Source: Pieris napi (Eukaryota > Arthropoda > Insecta > Lepidoptera > Pieridae). From it: a stretch of 64,000 bases of DNA. The stretch is from positions 6,768,001 to 6,832,000 of the forward strand of contig NC_062235.1 in NCBI RefSeq assembly GCF_905475465.1, in the 5' to 3' direction. The notes beneath the pieces are model-generated. The model had not been told where the DNA came from and did not search any database. It saw only the letters and a list, made by a program, of their open reading frames with translations. The translations under genes were made by a program, and so were the position numbers. Below are positions 13,601-25,300 of the stretch, in pieces (the first letter of the stretch is position 1; the number at the start of each line of letters is the position of its first letter).

Positions 13601-16600
13601 GTCTGCATTTCTTTCTTAAAACGAGCAATTTAACTCATGAAATTGATGTAAGAAAAATTATATAATAAAAATAATAATAATAATATTTGGGCGGCTGATA
13701 CGGCCATGGTTAATATAAGCTTTTTACATTTCTATTTCATAACTCATACTCCTGACGGTTGTCCGACACGATCAAAGTAACATGAGAGAAAGCCCCCAGC
13801 TTTCTCATCCGAGGCATGGATGCGTATGCGCATGGTTATACGTCAATTTTGTAACTAAAAATACCTTGAACTGTTGGAGATGTTTCCAATGACGTATCAT
13901 ATGGTTTATGGACTCAGTTTCCGCACTTAGACGCTCAATAGGTCCGTTGTAAATGACGTATCTTAAATTTTAGTGTTATTTTTCGTTGTTCAGCTGTTTG
14001 AAATAGTTAAATAGCACTCGCCTATAGTGAAAACAAGGACGAACATACAGAAATCTGGCCTCTTTCTGGTTCTCTTCGACTTTATTAGAGATACTAGTGG
14101 ACCCGACAGACGTTGTCCTGCATGATATTTCAAGCGATTAGTAAAGCAAAGTATGAAAGTACCGACTGCAGCGCCATCTGACGGGCTGATTTGTGAATCT
14201 AAACCATTCCCAGATCCCCTTGAACACACACAAAAAATTTCATCAAAATCGGTGCAGTCGTTTGAGAGAAGTTCAGTGACATACACACTCACAGAAGAAT
14301 TATATATATAAAGATATAGTAATAAATATTCTTAAAACAAACATTAAACATATCATTTGAAATATAATTACATTATTGAAATCGCAATTCATGTGTCCTT
14401 TTTTTTGTCCTCGTCATTGTGTTATATGTTTTAATTGCTTTGTTTTGTTCCATTGTATATGTCTAATTAATTGTACATATTATGTTGTTTTAAACAAGTA
14501 GTTTAGCGCATACATTATTTTTTATTCCTTACAGTAGCTGTCTGGTAGAAATCGCTCGAAAGCGATAAGGCCGCTAGTTGGTCTCCTTTTCATTTAATTG
14601 TTTGACTTGCAACGAAGTGTAAATAAATAAACAGAAAACATAATTGATTAACGTAAAGTTCAAGTTAAAACCAAAGTTTTCGTATTAATATATTAAGACG
14701 TAGTTGCTTTTTCTCGGTAGATCGCTAATTGAAGTAAATATTTAAGTGGTTTAACTTTCTTTTGCATTAGATATTCTAGCAAAGTCTTAGGGCTGGTTAG
14801 GGTTAAACTTATACGTGGTATTTTAAAGAATCTTTAAGTCGTCTGACATTACTAATTCAATTATATTTAATATAAACCTTTTTAAAATTCGTAACAAATT
14901 CATAGTTTCAAAAGGCTAATCAATTGAAGTTTTTGGATGAAATTATATAATATTATATTTCTTTGTTTTAGTGGTAACCGGAAGCACTGATGGCATTGGA
15001 AAGGAATATGCTAAAGAGGTAATTTATACAAAATGCTAATTTTAAATTAAAACGTTAATCAACGTTTTAACATTTTACTTAGATATTTTTCACTAATTAC
15101 TAGTAAAAATATCCTTTTCACAATTAATATGAAACTTCCTTCTATTGCTACATTTCAACATATTTCAATAATAGAAGTAGGTAACCGATCACCGACCTAT
15201 AATCCGAGATGGGAATTAAACACAGATAGATTATATATTATTTTCTTTTCCGTAAAAAAAAGCCAACACGCTCTACGACAAAATGTTATATCTCGGAACA
15301 AATAAAATATAGTTCCACAGCCTTTAAGAGCCAAATAATATATAAGATTATAAAATAACTATTGGTATTTTTAATTGACCTAAAAGATTAGTGAAAGCGA
15401 GCGAAAATATTCTCTGCTTCGAACTAATAATCTACTTAAAATAAATGGTACCTAATAAATTCGGATCGCTTATGTCGTAAGAATTAATTTGGTATTTTGT
15501 CATAGCAAATTTGTTACTTTAACTCCAGGTAACTATAGAATAGATAATTACACAAATGTACTTTATTAATATCTAAGGTATGTTGACTTATAATTAAGAC
15601 TGAGTGAAGTGTTTGGACCAGTGGCGTATACCTAGGACTTAGGTCTGGGCCTCAGATTTCTGTATCTGTTTCGTGATCATTTGTATTTCTAACCAGGTGA
15701 TTCGAGTGAGGTGTCTGTCTGTGCCTGTCTGACCAAAACTTCTCACGTATGATTAGAATATATATTTTAGGTTGGTTCTCGTGCACGGTATTAACTTCCT
15801 ATTTTCTTTAATTTTCCCGTTTGATTGAAAGATATCTTCCTTGATCCTTTAATATTTTACTAGGAGTAAAATACCGCATGTTCTTTAAAAACTGCTGACT
15901 GAGTATGAAATTTTAATAGATTCTCTCGTGAGCATTTTTAAATTTTCTATAATATTTTATCATTCACAGTTGGCTGCCCGCGGCTGTGATATAGTTCTAG
16001 TCAGTCGTTCTATGGATAAATTGAAAGCGACTGCTACGGAAATACGTAAGTAATACTTAGACACTTTTTATTGTTATCATAGAATCTTTTAAAATAATGG
16101 CCCAAACAAACAAAGCATTGAAGATATGTGTAAATTTCGGAGTAATAAATAAAAATGGCGATTTCTTTGCTTAATAACTCGTTCAGCCGTCATGCGCTAC
16201 ACTTAGGGAATGCAATCTCGATTTGAGATCGGTAATTCGAGATCTCGTAGGATTAAGAATTATAATCTCGTGAAAATGTCGAGATCGCGCCATGTTACGC
16301 TTCGAAATTGATCTCGAAAAATGGCACGGGATCGGAATTGCATCCCCTATTTTTGATAGATAATGATGTATTGAAATAATGTTTTATTAAAGTAATGGAT
16401 GACTCATTCAATTAAGGCTTCTACGCGTTTTTCTAAATAATAAATCGCCCTGCAGGTGCCTCAATACAAATTAACAACAACATGCAACAAAGACTTGCAT
16501 GTATTTTTTTGCGATCGCGGTAGCACTTATTATTAAATTTTTACTATGTCATTAAACCTAAAACGCTTGCTGTATCACCAGCGAAACGTACGTAAAGTAT

Positions 16601-19600
16601 AGTGGCTTTATTTGTGGTTTTTAAGCCAGCGGTAATTAATTGTTTGTAAGATCAAACCACCGCATTAACCAGCTCGATAAGCAATTACTTTCTTTACAGA
16701 AAACGACTACAAAGTGAATACCAAAATAGTTCAAGCTGACTTCAGCGAAGAGGGAATTTACGACAAGATCTCCAAAGAAATAGCTGATCTAGAAATAGGA
16801 ACCCTAGTCAATAACGTTGGTATCTCCTACAGTTATCCTGAATATTTCACGGATATACCCGACTGGTAAGATGCACGTGTAATATTAATACATTTCCTTA
16901 CAAGATATAACCCATCTTTTTTATATATTTTTTTTTTTCAGCTTTACAGATTATGACTACGGTATATAAGTTTAACTACTGTAAATGTTGATTAGTTTAT
17001 TTCCCTATTCTATAACGATAATGTTTTTTTTTTTAAATCGAAGCCAAACCCTTTTTTCTACATTTCTTAAGCTGGAGAACGGGAACGATTTCGTTATTTC
17101 CTTTGAGTATTTGCAGTTAATTACAATATAGAGACTTAATAATCTGTTAAGAGATAGTAACATTTTAAATAACGTACTTTCTGCTTGTGTCTATCGTGCT
17201 TAAATTATTATAATTGGCTACAATCATTAGTTAATATTCAAGGTCGTAAGACAATATTTCTTTACCTCATCATAATTATTTTCACACAATTGATCATTAT
17301 CTAATTATGAGAATGTAAATGCATTAAAAAAGCCGTATAAATATAATCAATGGCAACGTGTGATTTTTGTATAGAAAGCCCTTTTTTAGCCAACTTCAAG
17401 ATCTACGTATAGTAATTACAAATGTGATTTTGTTAGAAAAACTCGGGAGACTTAAAATCTTTTTCGCTCTCCTTAAAGGCCGATTTACATTATCTTAGTG
17501 TTTAGGAGAGTGCTTTAGGATAGTACTTTAGTTGAAACATGTAAACGCTACTTGCTTTAGTAAACGCTACGCTAAAGAACTTGCCTTTCAAGTTGTACTA
17601 AAGCACTCTCCTAAACACTAAGATAATGTAAATCGGCCTTAAGAGTGATTATCACGAAATTATTAATCGTATAGAAAAACAGAGGATCACTTTTAGTAAC
17701 ACGTATAACAAATTCTGCCTTATACCTCGTATATTGAAACCATTTCAATGGCGTTTCAGGATCTATAAGTTCGAAAATAACGTGAAAATTGAAAGTATAA
17801 AACCGCACTTGAAAACAATTTTCAAGTGGAGCAGGTGCACTAGTGCCATATGAAATAAGTGCTTGAACTGAAATATTATATCGAGCAATCGTCGCTTCAG
17901 CTAGGATTATTTCTGGAACTGCATTCTTTTGTCGCTCTCGCAGTAAAGACATCGATTTTATTAGCATATGCAAGTATGCCAGTGCTCTGAATCTATTGTA
18001 TCTAGTTATCATTGAGCGCGCAGCTAGAATGGTTAAAAACTGTCGGTTCCTAGTAGTATCTTGAATTTCAGTATTGTTTTAAACCTCACATTTGTATGAA
18101 TTAACGAGTTTTATAGGTACTCAAAGACACTATATTGGCGCTGTAAGGAAAATAAATCAGGGATTTAGTATTTATTACTGGGGTGTTTTAGTTTATACTT
18201 TGCTGTAAGGGAGCGTTCAACCCCCCTCCCCCATGTAACTCGCCGTAACGTTTTTCAGTACCCAAGTATAGTAAAACGGTTTCGTGACCATCTTGTGACT
18301 CTTCAGTTACTATTATGTGGTGTAAGTCGAAAATAATATTAACAATAACGTGTAATTCAATTCCCGCCCCGCATCGTAACGTTTTACAAAACCCCCCCCC
18401 CCCCCCTCACAAAATTCGTCACGTAATACTTGAACGCTCCCTAAGTCACTATTGAGTGTGATGTTAAATCACTCACTAAATAGAAAATAAGAATATTAAA
18501 TGAAATGTCGGCAACGCACTAGTGTTGGCCTAGTGGCTTTAGTGACCCTCATACCTGTGTTCGTGTGTTCGAATCATATGTGTAAGAATTGAATTTTCTT
18601 TCTGTGTGTGTAATTAGCTCAAGCCTACGGTGAAGTCTAACATCGTGAGGAAACTGGCATGGCTCAAAACCAAATATCGATGACATGTGTCACACACAGA
18701 AAGCTGATCACCACTATGTACACTATTTTTTCTTGAGATGAACGAAACAAATAAACTTTACTCTATGTACACAGATTCTACAAATTAGTATAAAGCCGTC
18801 GGGTCGGGGCACACGTCCAAGTATTTTTTATTAAGCGCATAGACGTAACCTACGCTCCGAGCCGAGTTGTTATCTTATACGAATCTTCCTAAGGTCTAAT
18901 TAATACGGGCTCTAATTAGTTCAGCTCCAACGGTTTAATCGTGCAAGTGTAAATGATACTTTACATAATTAAATATTAGCTGCCGCTCACAGCGTCACCC
19001 ACATTTCGTATATTTCGGTAGTTGCGTCGTTTTCTATAATAACTACAAACACATTATATTCTACTCAGTTTACATAAAACCATAATTAATTATAGACTTA
19101 AGTGATGGTCTAGAAAGGTTTAGACCTTCAGGAATCATACTATTTATAATATATATAATATATATATTATACATACTAAAATGCCCAATTAGGATTGATT
19201 CGAGCGAGCATAGTAAACGCGGTAAATATATGAGCTTCTGATTAGATCTATTGTGAACTTTATCTGAATAGTCTAACTAACGAACATTTATGAAAAAATA
19301 TAATGAAATATAAAACCCTCTTTTTAATTGCAATGTCAGAAACAATATTGTATTTACGGTGATAATAGGCCAAACAAAATGATTTTCATTCCATTTAATC
19401 TACAAATGGATTTTGTAAAACCAATTAATATGTATGATCTAATTAATTATTATTCCGTAATTGTTTGATACGTGATGGTGGAGTGAGGATTGCTAAATCG
19501 ATCGGCCATTTGTTACCTGATTAACATCACTCTACGAATGATCTAGTTATCTTACACGTAGGTATGTAATTATACAATTAAATTTATTGAAAAATCTTTA

Positions 19601-22181
19601 ATAATTATAATAGTTATTTCCTTTCCTCGGATTAGAACTGAAAATTGAAAATTTACAATTTATTTCCGCTAAAATACAATCAAAATATTAGGTAATTTAA
19701 GTTCACTTATGAACGTCACAACAAAAAATGATTCATGCATTATTATTGCCAGTTCTCTAAAGGTGATATCAGACGGTTCACTCGAATGATTGTTCACTCG
19801 AGTGAATGCTTCTTTTTTTTTCATTCTATGTTCACACGGCTTAGACGAAATGATACAGAAATGAACATTCATTGTTCTTTCTTTTAAATATGTCATCGAA
19901 TGAAGTCGTACGTCTTGGAATTAGTTTAATTTGTGATCATTTAATCAAAGAGTTGACAAAAAAGAAGCAAAGAAAACGTCGACGGTGGTGGGTGGGACCA
20001 TGGATTGAAAGAAGAAATTTATTAGGAGCTTCCAATACATTGTTGAGAGAACTAGCCGTTGAAGATCCTGATTCATATTGTAATCATCCGTTAATAAAGA
20101 AAGAAAACACTTTAATGAGAGATAGCATACCTACCCGGATAAAACAAAAAAAAACAGAAAAAAAAAGTTATAACTTCGTCGACAACGTGATGTCCGTCGG
20201 CTACAGGACTCGAAACAAAATGGCCGAATCCGAATGAACGTTCTCTCAGTGTTCAGACCGTTCATTTCTCGTTCATTCGGAGTGGGAATGAAAGATACCG
20301 GATGCCAATATCCAACACTGTTGGATCGGTTCACTAATGAATTCATTCGGCACTCGTGTTTCATTTTTTGTTCAGACATTTCATTTCGAGTGAAATGTAC
20401 CGAATGAAAGGTGAAAATGAACAAAAAATGAACCGTCTGATATCACCTTAATCAAGGGCGTAGAAAGAGACCTGACAATATACTCTCCGTCACTCTTATC
20501 GCCAAGGTTTTTTTTACAAACTGTTTGTAAGCACCTGCAACCATTACATGATGCTCCTCGTCACAAGCAGTTAATTGTTGTAATTAAATAATAATGAATA
20601 AAAAAAATAAGAAAATGGAACCTCTATCAGCATGGCGCGATGAAATAGGGGCATTCACTTACATTACTATGAGAACACGTAGTCTCCAGATTAATCATAA
20701 ATGCAGATTATTCCTGTTTGCCTACTTATATAAAAATACGAGTGTATATACAAGTAAGGGAGCGTTCAAGTATTACGTAACGCAATTTTTGGAGATTATT
20801 GGATCCTGCCTCATGTAACGCGCCGTAACGTTTTTCTGTACCCAAGTATAATAAAACATTTCGTGACCACCTAGTGACTCTCTATGACTAAAAGTTACCA
20901 TTTTGTGGTGTATAGTACTGGAAAGTCGAAAATAATATTAACAATATCGCGTAATTCACTCCCCGCCCCGCATCGTAACGTTTTACAAAAGACCCCCCCC
21001 CCCCCAAATTCGTAACGTAATACTTGAACGCTCCCTAATTAACAACACACTTTGACAAATTATAAAACGGTACAGAACACTATGATTAACTATCCAATAC
21101 GTTATCCTCCCGTCTGTCAAAGAAAGTTATTAGAATTTGACATACAGCAGTAACTCGTGCTAAGTCTGATACTGCTGAAGTCCTTCCACGTGAACTAAGT
21201 CGTGCAACAGCCAGCTTTAGATAAAAATAAAAAGTATTTAATTATTTTATTAATAGGGAGAACACCGTAACAACAATGATAAGAGCGAACATGGTATCAG
21301 TGACACGGATGACTGGTATCATCCTACCTGATATGGTGAAACGAGGCAAGGGTGTGGTCATCAACATCGGATCTGGCTCTTCTCTCATACCCAGCCCCTT
21401 GTTGACAGTCTACGCGGCTTGTAAGGTAGGAATAAGGCTATTTCCATTAAATAATAGTGCATTGATAATTTCCTTACACCGCTCCCTTTCATAGTATAAT
21501 CTTAACTAATTGAAGTTATTTAGAAAGTAGAGGTAAGAGAGTAGTATACGTTGCTTATTTCTGATTAATTAAGTAGCTTTAATTTTTAATAAACTACTGT
21601 TGAAAAATGTAATTCTGTAATTACATTTAAGTAAACTTTTTGTCTTCAGATTAAAAAAGCAGACCTTGAATTTTAATGCTTTAATTACATATGAATTGAA
21701 CACTCAATATCGCTAATTAAACTGCTAAACAAGTCATGTCCGTAAGATTTTTGTTACAAAAAAACTGGTATTACTAGTATCATAAAGTGGCATTTTTTGT
21801 CAATTATAATATTATTAGTATAATTTGTTCACGTAATTTTATTGTTTCCAGGCGTATGTAGACAAATTTTCCGAAGGAATTGACATGGAATACAATAAAA
21901 AGGGTATTATCGTTCAATGCGTCCTTCCGGGTTTTGTATGCTCGAATATGTCGGGTATCCGTCGCGCTTCGCTATTAGCACCCACTGCGAAGACTTTTGT
22001 AAAGTCTGCCATCAGCCTCGTTGGCACCACGTCAAAAACAGTTGGTTACTTCCCTCATGCTATCTTCGTTAACACCATCAACTCAATTTACGGAATGTCA
22101 GGGAGGTTTGCTGTCTGGCTGATCACCAGGTCCATGGAGAACACTCGTCGGAAGGCGTTGAAAAAGTACAAAAACAAGTAA
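4647..22181 (+). CDS. HSD17B12-like: Very-long-chain 3-oxoacyl-CoA reductase / 17-beta-hydroxysteroid dehydrogenase 12 (6 exons, 313 aa)
   Basis: ER-membrane short-chain dehydrogenase; the family reduces 3-ketoacyl-CoA in very-long-chain fatty-acid elongation. Exons: 4647-4800, 14972-15018, 15970-16045, 16700-16865, 21257-21425 and 21852-22181. All join in frame through GT-AG introns (942 nt with stop). Exon 1 encodes the hydrophobic N-terminal anchor (about residues 9-40). The cofactor motif TGSTDGIG is at 54-61, NNVG at 130-133, Asn at 159, and Ser187 precedes the catalytic Tyr200-x3-Lys204 (YAACK). The tail ends KYKNK, with Lys at -3 and -5 as in KxKxx ER-retrieval signals. The length fits the family (about 310-320). 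All core catalytic residues are present, so the gene looks intact. Intron 1 is 10.2 kb and intron 4 is 4.4 kb; both are full of transposons. Insects often carry several paralogues (Drosophila spidey is one), so exact orthology is not settled. Confidence 0.93.
6585..6869 (+). pseudogene. Tc1-like transposase C-terminal remnant
   Basis: The frame reads NWPARSPDLNPIDV, the hallmark region before the last catalytic acidic residue of Tc1/mariner transposases. It is followed, after a stop and shift, by IEEWERIPQNPFKNIVK. In another frame it ends ASGGHTRY and a stop, the usual Tc1 C-terminus. The upstream part (MDNVHRHLS) is badly eroded. It lies in intron 1 of the HSD17B12-like gene. No terminal repeats were recognised. 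Confidence 0.8.
9247..9600. mobile_element. LINE 3'-tail type interspersed repeat, copy 1
   Basis: The blocks CATTTATTCATTTAGGTAA, CACTTATGAACGT, ACTGCCAGTTCTCAAATCA and TCTCCGCCACTCTT recur in the same order around 19640-20700 and partly at 62770-62870. This wording is common in lepidopteran genomes as the end of non-LTR elements; the clade is not resolved here. Located in intron 1 of the HSD17B12-like gene. Confidence 0.6.
11505..11608 (-). mobile_element. Helitron-like fragment (5' terminus, reverse orientation)
   Basis: It contains the family block AAAATTTCATCAAAATCGGT...TAGGAGGAGTTTAA and ends ATTATGTATATTAAGA followed by T, which mirrors the 5'-TC end of reverse-oriented Helitrons elsewhere in the window (14094, 53900). 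The CTAG end was not found, so only a fragment is called. Confidence 0.45.
14094..14314 (-). mobile_element. Non-autonomous Helitron, complete ends
   Basis: On the minus strand it starts TC and ends CTAG, between a flanking A and T, as Helitrons do. Just inside the CTAG end (plus-strand GACAGACGTTGTC) is the expected hairpin about 10 nt from the terminus. At 221 bp it carries no Rep/helicase sequence. It lies in intron 1, about 650 bp upstream of exon 2 of the HSD17B12-like gene. Confidence 0.7.
15619..15738 (-). mobile_element. Metulj-like SINE, partial
   Basis: The reverse-oriented 3' part of the SINE family is recognisable: CAGTGGCG, TAGGTCTGGGCCTCAGAT, TTCTGTATCTGTTTCGTGAT and CATTTGTATTTCTAA. 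The tRNA-like head is missing. Located in intron 2 of the HSD17B12-like gene. Confidence 0.65.
16204..16349. mobile_element. Small MITE with TA flanks
   Basis: Inverted ends GGGAATGCAAT at the left and ATTGCATCCCC at the right, each next to TA. The inside has repeated GAGATC/CTCGA blocks that can fold. At about 146 bp it has no coding capacity. Located in intron 3 of the HSD17B12-like gene. Confidence 0.6.
17477..17639. mobile_element. Palindromic MITE flanked by TAA
   Basis: The ends AGGCCGATTTACATTATCTT and its reverse complement continue for over 40 bp (CTTAGTGTTTAGGAGAGTGC). Direct TAA copies at 17474-17476 and 17640-17642 suit a 3-bp PIF/Harbinger target duplication; a TTAA reading is also possible. 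The near-perfect arms suggest a fairly young insertion in intron 4 of the HSD17B12-like gene. Confidence 0.7.
17611..18012 (-). other. Unassigned 133-codon open frame
   Basis: An open frame of about 400 nt is unusually long for this AT-rich intron and starts at an ATG (MITRYNRFRALAYLHM). I recognise no domain. Its last ~10 codons run into the inverted repeat of the neighbouring MITE, so the C-terminus is transposon-derived. It is most likely a chance frame or a decayed piece of an element. Confidence 0.15.
18209..18441. mobile_element. PIF/Harbinger-like MITE, copy 1 (C-tract family)
   Basis: The ends GGGAGCGTTCAA and TTGAACGCTCCC are inverted repeats between direct TAA copies (18206-18208 and 18442-18444). 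A 15-nt run of C lies near the right end. The sequence between matches copy 2 at 20758-21035 closely (GCCGTAACGTTTTTC, CCCCGCATCGTAACGTTTTA). GGG ends and a TWA duplication are typical of PIF/Harbinger. Confidence 0.75.
18521..18725 (+). mobile_element. Metulj-like SINE, diverged copy
   Basis: Begins AGTGTTGGCCTAGTGGCTTT (A-box region) with a weak B box (GTTCGAATCA). The body blocks ATCGTGAGGAAACTGGCATG and GCTGATCACC follow, the latter at 18701-18710. It is inserted into a short LINE tail scrap (GGCAACGCACT). It is more diverged than the copies at 44841 and 49391. Intron 4 of the HSD17B12-like gene. Confidence 0.7.
19761..20448 (+). mobile_element. Non-autonomous PIF/Harbinger transposon (688 bp) with transposase remnant
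   Basis: Perfect inverted ends of 20 bp (AGGTGATATCAGACGGTTCA and its complement) lie between TAA copies at 19758-19760 and 20449-20451. Subterminal sequence is rich in ATTCATTC/GAATGA motifs. It carries the N-terminal part of a Harbinger transposase. It is inserted into an older LINE-tail repeat in intron 4 of the HSD17B12-like gene. Confidence 0.88.
19890..20237 (+). pseudogene. Harbinger transposase N-terminal fragment
   Basis: From the ATG at 19890 the frame gives a basic stretch KKKQRKRRRWWVGPWIERR, then LLRELAVEDPDSY and IKKENTLMRDSIPTRIK. The (R/K)RRWWV.PW..RR...LL.EL..ED and IKK.DT.MR.AI blocks are the N-terminal signature of PIF/Harbinger DDE transposases. Between DSYCN and HPLIKK the usual FLRM segment is missing, so there is an internal deletion. 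After RIK the frame diverges and stops, and the DDE catalytic domain is absent. Non-functional. Confidence 0.8.
20758..21035. mobile_element. PIF/Harbinger-like MITE, copy 2 (C-tract family)
   Basis: The ends GGGAGCGTTCAAGTATTACG and CGTAATACTTGAACGCTCCC are inverted, between TAA at 20755-20757 and 21036-21038. A 13-nt C run is at 20993-21005. It is longer than copy 1 (278 against 233 bp) and keeps more of the left arm. It ends about 220 bp before exon 5 of the HSD17B12-like gene. Confidence 0.78.
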
Positions 22182-22333
22182 TTGTATAGTAAACATTGGT
22201 TATCAGCTGTACCTTTAGCACGAATAGAATTTTTTGTATGAAGACCTTGAACAGCACTCCATCTGTATATTTCAAACTAAAAAACGGAGTACCTACATCA
22301 TTCGTTCTCGAATAGTTTTCGTATTGTGTACCA

Positions 22334-22339
22334 AATAAA
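22334..22339 (+). promoter_or_regulatory. Poly(A) signal AATAAA
   Basis: Canonical AATAAA 153 nt after the stop codon of the HSD17B12-like gene; it gives a 3' UTR of about 170 nt if used. Confidence 0.55.
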
Positions 22340-25300
22340 TAGAGTCAAAACTAGCGATATCGTATCGTGAAAGCATCGTATACTTGACGTAGCTACCGAA
22401 ATATTTGTGCTAAGGGTACTTGACTTCTTAACGGTTCGAAAACGTAGCCTCATCTTTAAATAGATAAGAAATAAGACCGTTTTTATTCTTATTCTTTTTA
22501 TTATTGACACCTAAATCGCTAATCTTTTCGAATCGTCTGGATTGACTGTTGGGAATATTCATACATTTTGGAGACTCAATCGAATGGCACACCTAATAGG
22601 TACATCCGTTTTCCAAATGCTTAAAATCATCGGTTTTTGCTTCTCTATGAACTGTGTTTCCTAGTGGTAATTTAGAATTTGTTTAAACATGGTTCGGAAT
22701 GGTCGCTGCTATTTTCAAAATAATGAATATAACCTACCAACTTGAATATTATTCGACTAATTCCACTAAAAAATGTATTTTAAGAGTACGGTCAAAATTA
22801 CCGTTTTATATTATGTAAATATTTGGTGAACAATATGCTTTAGATACGGGATGGTGATCTAAGTTAAGTCTTGTATAAACATAGGAATATTTTATGTTAT
22901 AACCAAAGATTTTAGGTGATTTGGGATGGTCCCATTTTAGTTTTATCACTGCCGTTACATTTTTAATAGGCTGTGTATTGCATTTAGAATAAGTGGATTG
23001 ATTGAGACTAACTAAAAACTGTAGATTATTTGAATTGTATGCTTTGCTATACAAATCTGTTAATTTTCAAAATTAAAAATCTACATATTTTAAATTTCAG
23101 AAAAATAAGAAATTAAATTGTTTTTATAGCAGTTTTGAAGCAAGGTTATTGCGTTCTTATGAAGATATTAAACGTCTTTCTTTGGCACGTGGCAACATCG
23201 CTTCAAATACTTAAGTCTCAATAAATCCAAAATGCCATTTGCTTCTAGTAGTTTGGGATTGTTTACCTATTTAAATAAATTGGTGGAAATGAAAACTTTG
23301 TATTATTTTCCCGGTGAAGGTTTTACATACTAGCTATCTAACCCGTGACTTTGCTTATGATACAATTAAAGGATAGTTTGTCCTTAAAATTTTCTAATAT
23401 TCAGCTGTAAGTAAATGCTATTATAAGCGAAAATATATTTTAGAAATAAACCGGTGATGGCTTTTCTGTAATTATTATATTCGTTATCAATCAATGTTAC
23501 AACAATATTGATCAATTAACCAATGTTCTATCGTACCTTAATTGTACAATAACGAATTCCAGCTTTCAACTAAATTCGCAAACGACGTTAATTATACATA
23601 TAATATTAGGATTATAATTAAACAGAAATGTGGATGTTATAGTTACACGTTTAATTGTTGTTAATAATTAATATTATGTACATTATTATCACTGTCCAGG
23701 GAATTAGTTGGATAATACACGAAACAATGGTTTCATTTGATTGTGATTGGAATTAAAAACGGATGGTCGCCAGCTACACGAAAAACACTAGCGATTTTTG
23801 TTTCGTTTTATATGTTCCCTTTACGTTGTCGTGAGTAAGCCCTCATCGAAAGTCATAATAAATCTTTGACTGAACATTTTCTCGCGTTAGGTTCATTTTC
23901 ACGCGTAACAAGTGTTTTAGAATTGCCGCCAATTCACGAAAACAAATGACAAATTAATGCAATATACTAAATTAGGTTACCAAAGAGTTCTAAAATTGAA
24001 ATTCAAAAAAAGTTTTCATAAGCAATGTTTCTAACTGGCCAATTCTAAAAAAATTCAGTGTTACCCACGTATAAACGAAACTTACGACTCAAGTAAACAC
24101 AAGTAGGTATTGTTGAATAAAGAAGTAGTGAAGTAAAAGAAGGTAATGCAATTTTACGACAAAATATTTGTTTCATGTTTTCGAAGATCATATATAAGGT
24201 CCTTTATCTAATTTCAAAATAGTAAATGCTTAAACGCCTGTGTCATTACTGCAGCACTATTGGCGTTTTAAGTCCTTTAACACTTCAATATGACATTCCT
24301 GCGTCTGTTTTGTTTCACGGGGTATCAACCCGAGACTTTGATACATAGGTAGGTTACTAACATAAACAATGCTGGTTTGAAGGCGTATCAGAAAACTGGT
24401 ATTTGTATAATGAGGCCTTGACAAAGCAATTAATAGCCTGACGCCACAGCGAAATTTATCGGACTTCGCTCTGTGACCTCTAAACATGTAGATGCTTAGA
24501 GGAATTTCGTTAATAATTCGTATAAATATGTATATAAAAGTACTGTGTGCATTTACCCATTGGCGTCTAGAAATATATTCAAAATTCGCTCCGAGTTACC
24601 AAGCAGCGTTTCAATTTCTGACTAGGAATGTGTATTATAAATCTACGCACGCCATGTATCACCGATACACCTCTATAGCCTTCTAGAAGAGTCTACTCTT
24701 CGTAAATAGCACGGAAATAGTTATCGGAACACCCCTGTTGAGATCTGAGTAAGATCCGAATGTGTGTGGTGTGGGGTGTTCCGAATACTTCATCAAAAAT
24801 TGAAACAAACTATATTTGTCGCACAATTGGTGCGATATCTATATTACCCTTTATTATAAATACAGTTTAATATGTCCTACATAAGGCGCCCTTCCCTGTT
24901 TCTTGATATAATTATAATATGCTTCGCAGAGACGCGTTTTTGACAAATCTTTGTAAAATTGAATAGGGTTTACTGTATAAAAATGATAATATTATTATCA
25001 TTATTATTATTTATTTATTTATTCAGATAAAATAATCCATCATTCCATCCATCCATCAATATAATTTCAGACGTCGTTTCAGACGACAAAATATTAACTG
25101 TAAAAATGTAATCTCAGATTTTTTATCGTATTCGAGCACTTAGTTGTCTAATGTATTATTCGGCCAGCGACTAACTTTATGCGTCTAATAAAAGCTTACC
25201 TAACACCCGTAGCTAGCAACTTTTACTAAGTTTATAAAATTCAATTTATTCAAATCAATTAAGTGCTTTTTTATGTATAATATATTTATTTTATTTCAGG

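Larger units (their letters stand above)
19640..20700. mobile_element. LINE 3'-tail repeat, copy 2, split by a Harbinger insertion
   Basis: Left part: TTCACTTATGAACGTCA...TTGCCAGTTCTCTAA. Right part: ATCAAGGGCGTAGAAAGAGA...CTCTCCGTCACTCTTATCGCC. Together they match copy 1 at 9247-9600 once the element at 19761-20448 is removed. The interruption falls inside the block CCAGTTCTC-AAATCAAGGGCG. Confidence 0.65.

Noticed and set aside
13990..14292. 100-codon minus-strand ORF
   Set aside because: Most of it lies within the Helitron at 14094-14314 and includes its conserved non-coding blocks.
20131..20424. 97-codon minus-strand ORF
   Set aside because: It is antisense to the Harbinger fragment and its subterminal GAATGA repeats.
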